A DNA stretch of 21,399 nt from an uncultured Eubacteriales bacterium. GTDB lineage: Bacteria > Bacillota > Clostridia > Oscillospirales > CAG-272. A model generated the notes under the pieces. It was not told the DNA's origin and searched no databases. It was given only the letters and a program-made list of their open reading frames with translations. Location: NCBI GenBank assembly GCA_934402395.1, contig CAKRTQ010000022.1:1-21399 (forward strand). Direction: 5' to 3'. Positions 1 to 7,714 of the stretch are shown here, piece by piece. How positions within the stretch are numbered: position 1 is the first letter of the stretch; every line of letters starts with the position of its first letter. The translations under genes and the position numbers were made by a program.

Positions 1-387
1 TGTCCTCGGGTTTTGTTATATATAATTCCAGACTTCACACCACGACAGTGGCTGCCGGCAAAGCTCCATGCATTATTGGTCCTCGGGTTTTGTAGTATAT
101 AATTCCGTGCTTCACACCCCGACAGTGAATGCATACAAAGCTCCGTACAATATTGGTCCTCGGGTTTTGTTATATATAATTCCAGACTTCACACCACGAC
201 AGTGGCTGCCGGCAAAGCTCCATGCATTATTTGTCCTCGGGTTTTGTTATATATAATTCCGAACTTCACACCCCGACAGTGAATACGGGCAAAGCTCCAT
301 GCATTATTGGTCCTCGGGTTTTGTAGTATATAATTCCGGGCTTCACGCCCCGACAGTGAAGGCATACAAAACTCCGTACTCCGATGT
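1..387. repeat. Five-copy 77-bp tandem repeat array (continues off the left edge)
   Basis: Units begin with TCCTCGGGTTTTGT at 3, 80, 157, 234 and 311, so the period is exactly 77 bp. Units 1 and 3 are almost identical. Units 2 and 5 share their own variants (GTAGTATATAA, GCATACAAA), and unit 4 is a hybrid, so the order is A-B-A-C-B. Conserved blocks are the CTCGGGT start, TATATAATTCC, CTTCAC, CGACAGTG and CAAA-CTCC. Each unit holds a potential TCGGGT/ACCCCGA stem and a TATAAT hexamer (for example 21-26 and 98-103). Because 77 is not divisible by 3, no reading frame persists through the array. The first 46 nt of each unit match the module in the long dispersed repeats at 7435, 7715, 11313, 11835, 17086 and 21291. 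Function is unknown. Confidence 0.95.
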
Positions 388-420
388 TTTACCGGGTATT
401 ATCGGATGCGTTCCGTTTTT
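380..420. other. Weak hairpin region downstream of the dehydrogenase operon
   Basis: TCCGAT (380-385) can pair with ATCGGA (401-406). A small CGGA/TCCG hairpin (403-415) is followed by six Ts on the plus strand. On the minus strand, where lpdA ends at 421, no U-run follows the larger stem. This is therefore a poor intrinsic terminator for the operon. It could instead stop plus-strand transcription leaving the tandem array. Confidence 0.25.
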
Positions 421-1794
421 TCAGACTCCGACCTTTTCGGCAGCGGAAAGCGCCGCATCCTTCAACGTTTCGGAAAGCGTCGGATGCGCCACAATGACGC
501 GCCGCCACTCCTGCACCTTCATGCCCGACCGCACAGCAAGCGCGGCGGCATCTATCAGCTCGCAGGATTCAGCGCCGACCGCAAACACACCGAGCATTTT
601 GCCGCCGGCTTTGTCGGCTGCGACATAAACGCAGCCCGAAGCATTTTCGGCAAGCGCCATTCCGTTGGCTGCATAATCTGCTCTGCCGACAACGGTCTCA
701 ATGCCGCGTTTTTCTGCCTCCTCGGGCGTGATCCCCACCGCCGAAATCGACGGCGATGAATAAATGCAGCGTGGGAGGGCTGAAAGGTCAAGCTCCTCTG
801 CGCTCTCGCCGTTGATTATCGCATCGACAGCCACCGCCGCCTCGGCATATGCGGCGTGTGCGAGCATGGCTCGTCCCGTAACATCGCCGACAGCGTAGAT
901 ATGCGGCACAGATGTGCGCATATGCCCATCGGTCACGATCGCTCCGCGCTCGGTCCTGATCCCGATAGCTTCCGCGTCGATACCGTCAAGGCGCGCTCTT
1001 CTGCCAACGGCGGCAAGCACCGCGTCAGCCGTTACAGAGCCGCCCGCCGTTACGACGCGCAGTCCGTCGCCCGTGCGCTCAACGCGCTCAACGGGCGAGC
1101 CGCAGAGAAAGCGGATGCCGCGCGCCTCAAGTCCCGCGCGCACGCGTGCTGCCGCCTCGGGCAGCTCGCTGCCGAGGATATCCGGCATTGCTTCAATGAC
1201 AGTCACCTCAGCTCCGAAGGAACGGTAAGCCGAGCCGAGTTCAAGTCCTATGACACCGCCGCCGATAATGGCAAGGCGGCGCGGAAAACGCCCCTCATCG
1301 GTGAGTTTGTTCGGCGTAAGAGCAGCCGTGCTGTCACGGCAAAGCTCTGAACCCGGAAAAGGCGGGCACCACGGTGTGGAGCCTGTGGCAATTATCACAT
1401 CGTCGGCGCAGTACTTCTCCTCGCCGTCCGAAACGGTAAGCCCCGCGCTGAGCGTGGCTTTTTTGTTTATCACGGTAACGCCGGCGGCACGCAGAAGCCC
1501 GGTCACGCCGGAGCGAAGGCGGTCGGTCACGCCGTCGCGCCCGCGTATCACAGCCTTCATTGAATATTCGCCCGCGCCGCGTAGCACACCCGCTTCGGTA
1601 AGCTCGCGTATGCGGTCAAGAACAGCTGCCTTGTCAAGCAGATATTTGGTGGGAATGCAGCCTACATTGAGGCAGGTCCCGCCGAGGCGGTCGGCTTCAA
1701 AAAGGCACACCGACCTGCCCGCACGGCTGAGCCCGGCGGCGGCGGTGTACCCGCCGGGTCCGCCGCCGATAACTATCACATCAAATTTCTTCAT
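421..1794 (-). CDS. lpdA: Dihydrolipoyl dehydrogenase (E3 of the 2-oxoacid dehydrogenase complex)
   Basis: This is a 457-residue FAD-dependent disulfide oxidoreductase, the usual length for the family. It reoxidises dihydrolipoamide on E2 and passes electrons to NAD+. Visible motifs are the N-terminal FAD-binding GGGPGG (10-15), the redox-active pair CLNVGC (Cys41/Cys46), an NAD-binding IIGGGVIGLELG near the middle, the second FAD motif YAVGDV, and the C-terminal AHPTLSE containing the catalytic His-Glu dyad. All key residues are present. It is the last gene of the E1alpha-E1beta-E2-E3 operon, starting 8 nt after the E2 stop. Its Shine-Dalgarno (GAGGA) overlaps that stop, so translation is probably coupled. 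Unlike many clostridial E3 proteins, no N-terminal lipoyl domain is fused to it. Confidence 0.97.
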   Translation of the reverse strand: MKKFDVIVIGGGPGGYTAAAGLSRAGRSVCLFEADRLGGTCLNVGCIPTKYLLDKAAVLDRIRELTEAGVLRGAGEYSMKAVIRGRDGVTDRLRSGVTGLLRAAGVTVINKKATLSAGLTVSDGEEKYCADDVIIATGSTPWCPPFPGSELCRDSTAALTPNKLTDEGRFPRRLAIIGGGVIGLELGSAYRSFGAEVTVIEAMPDILGSELPEAAARVRAGLEARGIRFLCGSPVERVERTGDGLRVVTAGGSVTADAVLAAVGRRARLDGIDAEAIGIRTERGAIVTDGHMRTSVPHIYAVGDVTGRAMLAHAAYAEAAVAVDAIINGESAEELDLSALPRCIYSSPSISAVGITPEEAEKRGIETVVGRADYAANGMALAENASGCVYVAADKAGGKMLGVFAVGAESCELIDAAALAVRSGMKVQEWRRVIVAHPTLSETLKDAALSAAEKVGV

Positions 1795-1802
1795 TGCCGT
1801 CC

Positions 1803-3008
1803 TCAGATGAGCATAAGCGCGGGATTTTCAAGCCGTGCTTTTATGTCATGCATAAGAGAGATCGCAGTCCTGCCCTCCCACACGCGCACGTCAAACACCG
1901 CGCTCACGGTGATCTTTGCACCGTTGCACGCCACGCCGAACGCGGCGGTTTCGGGTGTGCGGATGGGCGGCGTAAAGCTGTCAACGCCGCAGTCGGAGGC
2001 ATCGTAAACAGTGAACGCGGCACCATCGACAGAGGACATATCCCCGCCGAGTATCGCTGCGGCGTTTGCAGCCGATGCACGCGCCACGGCGCCGAGCCCG
2101 AGTGTGGCGGCTCCGCCGACCGCCGATGAGACCGTACCGTTGTCGCCGTAAACGGCAATGGCGGCGGCTCCCGCAGGCAGCAGCTTCTGTTTGCCTCCGG
2201 TATATACGACATCAAGAAGGGGATATCTCTCCGCAAGACGCGGGAGCGTCATCATCAGGAAGTGCGCGGGCGTTGCTCCGTCTCCTGCCGCATCGCAAAG
2301 TGCGCCGACCGCGGCGGCATCAGCCGATACCGACACCGAGAATACCGGCGCGGCTGCGGAATTTTCCCAACGGCGGGCAAGCGAATCGCGCATACGTCCG
2401 GTGGGGATCGTGTCTGCCTCCGGCGCGGCTGCGGGAGCCGCCGCAGCTGCTTTCTTTGCTTTTTCGGCAGCGGCGCGGACATCGGATGCCTTTATAAAGC
2501 TGCCGTTTGACGCGCTCACGGCGTCAAGCGCGACACCCAGTTCCGCCGCCAGCTTTTTGGCGTTCGGCATTGCGGGCAGCGCGGTAACGACCGGGATACC
2601 CGGCACCAGCGGGAGCGTAACGGGCTTTGCCGCCTCGGTTTTTTCCTCTTCCTTTGCCGCCATCACAGGGACGAAATCGTCCTCGTCATCATCGGCGGCG
2701 GGTGTGGGAGCCGGCGCAGGCGCGGGGGCATTCTCTGCTTTTGCGCCGGACTTTGCCGCTTCAAGGTCTGCGGCATCGCCGATGGTGAGCAGCAGTGTGC
2801 CCGCATCGACCTTTTCAAATTCATTTACACATATTTCGGTAACGAATCCCTTGGCAAAGCTCTCGATGGGGAGCACTGCCTTGTCGGTCTCCACCTCCAT
2901 CAGCACGTCGCCCTTGCGGACAGCATCGCCAACGGCGACATGGAGCTTTGTTACCGTTGCAACGTCGGTTGTCTGTCCCGCCGACGGCATTACGACTTTC
3001 TTCACCAT
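1803..3008 (-). CDS. Dihydrolipoamide acyltransferase-like E2 with altered catalytic motif
   Basis: This 401-residue protein has the E2 domain order. A lipoyl domain (about 1-78) carries the lipoylation lysine Lys43 in EVETDKAV. An acidic Ala/Pro linker (about 85-145) follows, then a peripheral-subunit-binding domain (about 147-185), a second Ala-rich linker and a catalytic-type domain (about 205-401). The catalytic domain retains VDSFTPPIRTPE and ends in KARLENPALMLI, so it is full length and in frame. The usual active-site DHRVVDG reads DVRVWEG: His is replaced by Val374 and Asp by Glu378. Acyl transfer by the standard mechanism would not be expected. The complex could belong to a pyruvate or acetoin dehydrogenase; substrate cannot be fixed from sequence. 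It starts 13 nt after E1beta, with GAGGT 6 nt before ATG. Confidence 0.9.
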   Translation of the reverse strand: MVKKVVMPSAGQTTDVATVTKLHVAVGDAVRKGDVLMEVETDKAVLPIESFAKGFVTEICVNEFEKVDAGTLLLTIGDAADLEAAKSGAKAENAPAPAPAPTPAADDDEDDFVPVMAAKEEEKTEAAKPVTLPLVPGIPVVTALPAMPNAKKLAAELGVALDAVSASNGSFIKASDVRAAAEKAKKAAAAAPAAAPEADTIPTGRMRDSLARRWENSAAAPVFSVSVSADAAAVGALCDAAGDGATPAHFLMMTLPRLAERYPLLDVVYTGGKQKLLPAGAAAIAVYGDNGTVSSAVGGAATLGLGAVARASAANAAAILGGDMSSVDGAAFTVYDASDCGVDSFTPPIRTPETAAFGVACNGAKITVSAVFDVRVWEGRTAISLMHDIKARLENPALMLI

Positions 3009-3021
3009 GTTCTACCTCTTA

Positions 3022-4065
3022 TCAGAGCTTTGCAAGCTTGCGGGCTTCCTCCATTATCCGCTCCTTGGAGGGGATAACGTAGTTTTCAAGCACGGGCGAG
3101 AAGGGCGCGGGGGTGTCAAACGCTGCAACGCGCACAACGGGCGCGTCAAGCAGGAATATCTCATGCTCTGCAAAGTAGGACGCGACCTGTGCGCCCCAGC
3201 CGCAGTTGTATGTATCCTCATGTACTATCATCAGCTTGCCGGTCTTGCGGACGGACTCGACGACAGTTTCGTAATCGAAGGGGAGGAGCGTGCGGGGGTC
3301 GATGATCTCGCAGGAGATGCCCTCTTTTTCAAGCTCGGCGGCAGCCTCCTGTGCACGGTAGCTCATGAGCAGGTTCGCTACGATGGTGATATCCTTTCCC
3401 TCGCGGCGGATAGCGGCTTTTCCGAACGGAACGGTGTAATCGCCGTCCGGCACCTCGCCTGCGGAGTTGAGCGCGCCCGCCTCTTTACGCTTTGAACCGT
3501 AAAGGAGCTTATGCTCGAACACGATGACGGGGTTATCGTCACGGATGGCGGTCTTCATCATGCCCTTTGCATCGTATGCCGTGGAGGGGCAGATGACCTT
3601 GAGACCCGGAACATGCGCAAAATATGTCTCGGGACTCTGTGCGTGCTGTGCGCCGCGGTTCGTCGCGCCCGAAGGGCAGCGCATGACCATAGGCACCTTG
3701 AGCGCGCCGCCTGACATATATCTCATCTTTGCAGCCTGGTTGACAAGCTGATCCATCATGCAGAAAAGGAAGTCGCAGTACTGCAGGTCGGCTACGGGAC
3801 GCATTCCGTACATTGCCGAGCCCACGCAGACGCCCGCTATCATGATCTCGGAGATAGGCGTGTTTATGCAGCGTCCCTCGCTGACGACACCGCCGCGGTT
3901 CTCCATTCTTCCGAATTCGTCGCCGATACCCTTCGTTACGGTAAAGGCGCCGCCCATACCGCCGGGGATATCCTCATCCTCACCCATTACATATACCGCA
4001 GGGTCGCGGCGCATTTCCTCTGCTATTGCGGACTTGAGAGCGTCCGCTATCGACATCATTGCCAT
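3022..4065 (-). CDS. 2-oxoacid (pyruvate/acetoin) dehydrogenase E1 component, beta subunit
   Basis: This is a 347-residue transketolase-like protein, the partner of E1alpha in an alpha2beta2 thiamine-diphosphate enzyme that decarboxylates a 2-oxoacid or cleaves acetoin and loads the E2 lipoyl group. Recognisable family blocks are YVMGEDEDIPGG, FTVTKGIGDEFG, INTPISE, GATNRGAQHAQSPE, and the C-terminal IIDPRTLLPFDYETV and HEDTYNCGWGAQVA. The loop between FG and TPISE is about 10 residues longer than usual (MENRGGVVSEGRC). ATG at 4065 is preceded by AAAGGAAAT. The gene lies 37 nt after E1alpha and 13 nt before E2. Closest general match is the AcoB/PdhB type; the substrate is not decided. Confidence 0.95.
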   Translation of the reverse strand: MAMMSIADALKSAIAEEMRRDPAVYVMGEDEDIPGGMGGAFTVTKGIGDEFGRMENRGGVVSEGRCINTPISEIMIAGVCVGSAMYGMRPVADLQYCDFLFCMMDQLVNQAAKMRYMSGGALKVPMVMRCPSGATNRGAQHAQSPETYFAHVPGLKVICPSTAYDAKGMMKTAIRDDNPVIVFEHKLLYGSKRKEAGALNSAGEVPDGDYTVPFGKAAIRREGKDITIVANLLMSYRAQEAAAELEKEGISCEIIDPRTLLPFDYETVVESVRKTGKLMIVHEDTYNCGWGAQVASYFAEHEIFLLDAPVVRVAAFDTPAPFSPVLENYVIPSKERIMEEARKLAKL

Positions 4066-4102
4066 TTATATTGATTTCCTTTCATTCATTTGACGGTGCG
4101 CT

Positions 4103-5074
4103 TCAGTCCGCATAAACGTCTTCAAGTGCGCTTTCAAGCGTCGGATAAGGCGCAGCCTTGGCGTATTCGACAGCCTCATCTATCGCCTCATCGACCTCAT
4201 CCTCGATCGCCTTCAGCTCCTCATCGGTGGCAACGCCCTCGGCGATGAGCTTTTCACGGAAGCATTTGACCGGATCGCGTGCGAACCATGCTGCCTCTTC
4301 GTCCTTGGGGCGGTAGCCGCAGGCATCGTTGCGCGAATGACCGTACTTGCGGTAGGTCTTGAGTTCAAGTATCGTCGGACCCTCGCCCGCTCTTGCGCGT
4401 GCGACAGCTCTCGCCATTGCCTCATTCACGGCAAGCACGTCCTCGCCGTCAACGACCTCGGAAGGAATGCCGTATGCCAAGCCGCGGTCAGCGGCGGGGT
4501 TTTCAAGCAGCGTGGTAAGGTGGATGGATGTTGTTGCGGAATAAAGGTTGTTCTCGCAGACGTATACCACAGGCAGCTTCCACACGGCTGCAAAGTTGAG
4601 ACCCTCGTGGAAAGAACCCTCGTTCGTTGCGCCGTCGCCCATAAAGGACACGGCAACATTGTCCTTGTGCTGCATCTTGAACGCAAGAGCCGCGCCCGCC
4701 GCGATCGGAATATTCCCGCCGACTATGGCGTTTGCCGGCGGTGCGCCGATGGAAAAATCGCCGGTGTGCATGGCACCGCCCTTACCCTTGCAGCATCCGT
4801 CTGCCTTGCCGAACATCTCGCACATCATCCCGCGCAGCGACACTCCCTTTGCAAGGTCGTGGCCCGCAGGACGGTGTGTTGAAAAAATAACGTCATCGCG
4901 TCTGAGGTCGTATATCGTTCCGACCGCAGTCGCCTCCTCGCCCGCGCTCTGATGGATGGTGCCGGGCATGATACCCTCGAAGAACAGGTATTTGACCGTT
5001 TCCTCGTACTGACGGATCTCGTACATCTTACGGTACATTCCCGTCGCCTTGTCTTTTGACGGCATTACGCTCAT
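4103..5074 (-). CDS. 2-oxoacid (pyruvate/acetoin) dehydrogenase E1 component, alpha subunit
   Basis: This is a 323-residue protein counted from ATG at 5074. That start is chosen over the upstream in-frame start at 5167 because AAAGGAAAA lies just before it, the family begins near residues MYRKMYEIRQYEE, and the longer form would run through the promoter and operator. The thiamine-diphosphate motif is GDG (146-148) with NN at 175-176. Other family blocks are HRPAGHDLAKG (HRGHGH-like), GCCKGKGGAMH and YRKYGHSRND. It is the first gene of the operon. It is transcribed from a consensus promoter at 5139-5167 and has a palindromic operator in its leader. Confidence 0.95.
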   Translation of the reverse strand: MSVMPSKDKATGMYRKMYEIRQYEETVKYLFFEGIMPGTIHQSAGEEATAVGTIYDLRRDDVIFSTHRPAGHDLAKGVSLRGMMCEMFGKADGCCKGKGGAMHTGDFSIGAPPANAIVGGNIPIAAGAALAFKMQHKDNVAVSFMGDGATNEGSFHEGLNFAAVWKLPVVYVCENNLYSATTSIHLTTLLENPAADRGLAYGIPSEVVDGEDVLAVNEAMARAVARARAGEGPTILELKTYRKYGHSRNDACGYRPKDEEAAWFARDPVKCFREKLIAEGVATDEELKAIEDEVDEAIDEAVEYAKAAPYPTLESALEDVYAD

Positions 5075-5100
5075 GTTTTGTTTTCCTTTCGTGTTGCGCA

Positions 5101-5116
5101 TCATGTAATTACATGA
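5101..5116. promoter_or_regulatory. Perfect 16-bp palindrome, probable operator 1
   Basis: TCATGTAATTACATGA is its own reverse complement. It lies in the E1alpha leader, about 15-30 nt downstream of the predicted transcription start, where a bound repressor would block elongation. A half-site GTTACA follows at 5121-5126. The 13-mer TCATGTAATTACA recurs at 5204-5216. The binding regulator is not in the window and its family is not assigned. Confidence 0.65.
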
Positions 5117-5138
5117 CGTTGTTACATTCGTTGATTTG

Positions 5139-5167
5139 AGTATAGCATATATTAGCCTCCGTGTCAA
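5139..5167 (-). promoter_or_regulatory. Sigma-A promoter of the dehydrogenase operon
   Basis: On the minus strand TTGACA (5167-5162) is separated by 17 bp from TATACT (5144-5139). Transcription would start near 5132, giving a leader of about 58 nt to ATG 5074 that contains the palindromic operator. Confidence 0.8.
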
Positions 5168-5203
5168 GCTTTTTAGTAGATTTTGCTCTATATTTTTTTC
5201 ATC

Positions 5204-5216
5204 TCATGTAATTACA
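5204..5216. promoter_or_regulatory. Probable operator 2 in the divergent promoter region
   Basis: TCATGTAATTACA repeats operator 1 exactly over 13 nt and contains the palindrome TGTAATTACA (5207-5216). Its centre is 103 bp from that of operator 1, close to ten helical turns. It lies upstream of both divergent -35 elements (5167 minus, 5250 plus). Looping between the two sites is possible (inference). Confidence 0.6.
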
Positions 5217-5249
5217 CAAAAAATATTTTGTATTTTTCACGCTTAGCGG

Positions 5250-5278
5250 TTGACAAGCGGCTCTGTGTCGTGTATAAT
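5250..5278 (+). promoter_or_regulatory. Consensus sigma-A promoter of lplA
   Basis: TTGACA (5250-5255), a 17-bp spacer and TATAAT (5273-5278) match the consensus perfectly. The expected start point is near 5285, only about 3 nt before the lplA ATG at 5288, so the mRNA would have almost no leader. Confidence 0.85.
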
Positions 5279-5287
5279 CTTCTTATC

Positions 5288-6277
5288 ATGAAAAATAAAA
5301 AGAAATATCTTATCTGCGAGTCGGAATCCGTCTCGCCTTACCGGAACCTTGCGTGTGAGGAATATCTCATGCGCACCCTGCCCGAAGGAGCGTCTCTCAT
5401 GTTCCTATGGCAGAACGACAACACGATAGTTATCGGCAAAAATCAGAACTGCTACGCCGAATGCCGGGTGGCTGAGCTTGCCGCCGACGGCGGTCATCTT
5501 GCGCGCCGCTTTTCAGGCGGCGGCGCGGTGCGTCACGACATGGGCAATCTTTGCTTCAGCTTTATCGCGCGTGACGGAGACTACGATGTCCCGCGCCAGC
5601 TTTCGGTCATTGCCGCCGCCTGCCGCGAGTTCGGCATCAACGCCGAACCGACCGGACGCAACGACATTATTGCCGACGGCGCAAAATTCTCCGGCAATGC
5701 GTTCTTCTCGGTCGGTGATGTTCACTGCCACCACGGCACAGTGCTTATCAACTGCGATTTTGACGCAATGGCACGCTACCTCACCGTAAAAAAGAGCAAG
5801 CTTCAGGCAAAAGGGATAGAATCCGTTCGCTCGCGCGTGGTAAATCTCTCAACGCTTTGCGCGGGGCTGACGGTCCCCGCCTTCTCCGCCGCGCTGCGCC
5901 GCGCGTACGCAGCTGTAATGGACAGCGACACCGAAGAAATCGCGCTTCCCGATCCCTCTCTTTACGCGGGGACCGAACATCTGCTCTCGTCCCCCGAATG
6001 GCTGTACGGCAGCAATCCGCCCATGACCGACGAAGTTTCGGGCAGGTTCCCGTGGGGCGGAATGACCCTGCGCATGAGCGTTGAAGGCGGCGTGATCAAG
6101 GACTGCGTTGCAGACTCCGATGCACTTGACCCCGATATGCCGCCCCGCGCGGCAAAAGCCCTTACGGGTGTGCCGTTTACCTACGCGGATATATCAAAGG
6201 CGCTCACCCTCGGCGGTGTGAGCAACGCCTACGACATTGCCTCCCTCTTTGCGGAACTCCCGCACAACATCAATTAA
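5288..6277 (+). CDS. lplA: Lipoate-protein ligase A
   Basis: This 329-residue enzyme activates free lipoate with ATP and transfers it to the lipoyl lysine of acceptor domains; the obvious acceptor here is Lys43 of the divergent E2. Visible motifs are NLACEEYL near the N terminus, RRFSGGGAV (73-81), GRNDI, and AKFSGNAF with the catalytic lysine at about 133. HHGTVLINCDFD and the C-terminal accessory domain (EWLYGSNPP) are also present, so the protein is full length. ATG 5288 is chosen because family homology starts there; the upstream in-frame start at 5183 would read through both promoter hexamers. No Shine-Dalgarno precedes ATG, and the promoter places the RNA 5' end next to it. Scavenging by LplA fits a host-associated lifestyle. 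Confidence 0.95.
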   Translation: MKNKKKYLICESESVSPYRNLACEEYLMRTLPEGASLMFLWQNDNTIVIGKNQNCYAECRVAELAADGGHLARRFSGGGAVRHDMGNLCFSFIARDGDYDVPRQLSVIAAACREFGINAEPTGRNDIIADGAKFSGNAFFSVGDVHCHHGTVLINCDFDAMARYLTVKKSKLQAKGIESVRSRVVNLSTLCAGLTVPAFSAALRRAYAAVMDSDTEEIALPDPSLYAGTEHLLSSPEWLYGSNPPMTDEVSGRFPWGGMTLRMSVEGGVIKDCVADSDALDPDMPPRAAKALTGVPFTYADISKALTLGGVSNAYDIASLFAELPHNIN

Positions 6278-6290
6278 GGAAGAAAACGAA

Positions 6291-7424
6291 ATGGACGACT
6301 TCAGAAACATAACCGAATTTGTTGATTCCCTGCCCGCGCACAACTTTCCCGGCATGGATGTTGCCGTAGCGCGCGACCACAAGGTGATATACCGCCACAG
6401 CGCCGGATACACCGATATTGAGGCAAAGGCGCCCGTCAGCGGCAACGAACTTTATTATATGTACTCCTGCACCAAGGTCGTGACCTGTGCGGCGGCTCTC
6501 CGTCTGATGGAGCGCGGCGGATTTATCATGTCCGACCCGGTGAGCGACTATCTGCCCGAATTTGCGGGTGTTCGCGTGCGTTCCGCCTCCGGTGCATACA
6601 CCGAGCCGGCAAAAAGCCCCATTCTCATGCGTCACCTTTTCAACATGACCTCCGGCTACGCCTACGATCTCACCAATCCCTGCATTCAGGATGTTCAGGC
6701 CCGCACAGGCGGCAGATGCCCCACGCGCGAGACAGTGGCTGCAATGGCGCGTATGCCGCTTGACTTTGAGCCCGGCGCGCACTTCCGCTACGGTCTTTCG
6801 CACGACATTCTTGCGGCGGTGGTCGAGGTTATTTCGGGCGAGCGTTTTTCCGATTTTGTTAAAAAGAACATTCTTGACCCCTGCGGAATGACGGAAAGCG
6901 GCTTCCGCATGACCGACAGCGTTCGCGCACGTATGGCAAAGCTCTACAGCTACAACGTCAAGACCGGATATGCCGTGCCGGCGACCGGCGGAAATGTTTA
7001 CATTCTCGGCTCCGACTATGACAGCGGCGGCGCGGGACTTATCTCCTCTGTCTCAGACTACATAAAATTTGCCGACGCGCTTGCCTGCGGCGGTGTTGCG
7101 GCGACCGGCGAGCGCATTCTCTCGGCGCGTTCGATAGATCTCATGCGCAAAAACTGTCTCACGCCCTCCCAGCTCGTCGAATTTGAGGACCGCTGGCACG
7201 GTCTTATCGGTTACGGATACGGTTACGGTGTACGCACCTACCTCGGCGGCGAGGGCGGTTCGCTCTCCCCGGTCGGGCAATTCGGCTGGCAGGGCGCGGC
7301 GGGCTCCTACGTGATAGTCGATCCCTCCTCCCGCACCTCCCTCTTCTTTGCCATGCATATGCTTCACAATCAGGAAAACTTCGTCTTCCCCCGTCTCTGC
7401 AACGCTTTTTTCAGCATCGAATGA
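6291..7424 (+). CDS. Serine hydrolase of the beta-lactamase / class C penicillin-binding protein family
   Basis: This is a 377-residue protein with the SxxK nucleophile motif SCTK (59-62) after YYMY. A YGL motif (Tyr167) stands in the place of the Y-x-N element, and a C-terminal FGWQGAAGSYVIVDP stands in the place of the KTG/HxG box. No signal peptide is seen, which favours a cytoplasmic esterase or amidase-like enzyme over a cell-wall enzyme; the substrate is unknown. ATG 6291 is chosen over 6237 because AAGGAAGA lies 8 nt upstream, overlapping the lplA stop. The 13-nt spacing to lplA indicates co-transcription. The stop codon is immediately followed by a dispersed repeat. Confidence 0.9.
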   Translation: MDDFRNITEFVDSLPAHNFPGMDVAVARDHKVIYRHSAGYTDIEAKAPVSGNELYYMYSCTKVVTCAAALRLMERGGFIMSDPVSDYLPEFAGVRVRSASGAYTEPAKSPILMRHLFNMTSGYAYDLTNPCIQDVQARTGGRCPTRETVAAMARMPLDFEPGAHFRYGLSHDILAAVVEVISGERFSDFVKKNILDPCGMTESGFRMTDSVRARMAKLYSYNVKTGYAVPATGGNVYILGSDYDSGGAGLISSVSDYIKFADALACGGVAATGERILSARSIDLMRKNCLTPSQLVEFEDRWHGLIGYGYGYGVRTYLGGEGGSLSPVGQFGWQGAAGSYVIVDPSSRTSLFFAMHMLHNQENFVFPRLCNAFFSIE

Positions 7425-7714
7425 TGTTTTTGAGCTCGGGTGACGTTTGTACAGATTTTTAGCTTTATACCCCGACAGTAGGCGGGGAATAAAACTTATA
7501 TAGATGCTTCAGTACAGCTGCCCCGCCGCGTTTAGCCGTGCCACAGCACGGCTAAACCTGAAAACAGGCAAGATCGTATCCATATCTGCCGCCGGATAGT
7601 TACATCAGAACATTATCAATTATTCTACTTTGTTTGGGCTAAGCCGCGTAGCGGCTTAGCGCGGCGGGATAACCGGACTGCACCATTTACACCGCGCTGA
7701 ATTTCCCGCCCGAA
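7425..7714 (+). repeat. Dispersed repeat R1, full-length unit with three hairpins
   Basis: The unit opens at the stop codon of the upstream gene with the 46-nt module (7435-7480, CTCGGGTGACG to CCCCGACAGT). GGCGGGG (7481-7487) then pairs with CCCCGCC (7521-7527). Next is a perfect 12-bp hairpin GTTTAGCCGTGC-CACA-GCACGGCTAAAC (7530-7557), and later GCTAAGCCGC-GTA-GCGGCTTAGC (7638-7660). Positions 7481-7647 are nearly identical to 17130-17300. No T-run follows the hairpins, so they are not ordinary terminators. It lies in the 3' untranslated part of the lplA operon. No protein-coding gene is seen here. Confidence 0.9.

Noticed and set aside
1..387. CRISPR array or tRNA-like cluster
   Set aside because: The conserved and variable parts do not form short repeats with unique spacers, units 1 and 3 are identical nearly throughout, and no acceptor stem or T-loop (GTTCGA) is present despite the 77-nt length.
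68..628. Small plus-strand ORFs starting MHYWSSGFVVYNS
   Set aside because: They arise from the tandem repeat. The 77-bp period shifts frame at each unit, and no ribosome-binding site or family match is seen.
1803..1900. Frameshift explaining the missing E2 active-site motif
   Set aside because: Family residues before (SAVFD) and after (KARLENPALMLI) the motif are in the same frame, so the His and Asp changes are substitutions.
2158..3495. 445-codon plus-strand open frame
   Set aside because: It is antisense to E2 and E1beta, a GC-rich shadow with low-complexity Ser/Ala sequence.
7530..7557. Intrinsic terminator at the 12-bp hairpin of R1
   Set aside because: No T-run follows on either strand, and the true terminator is at 7925-7967.
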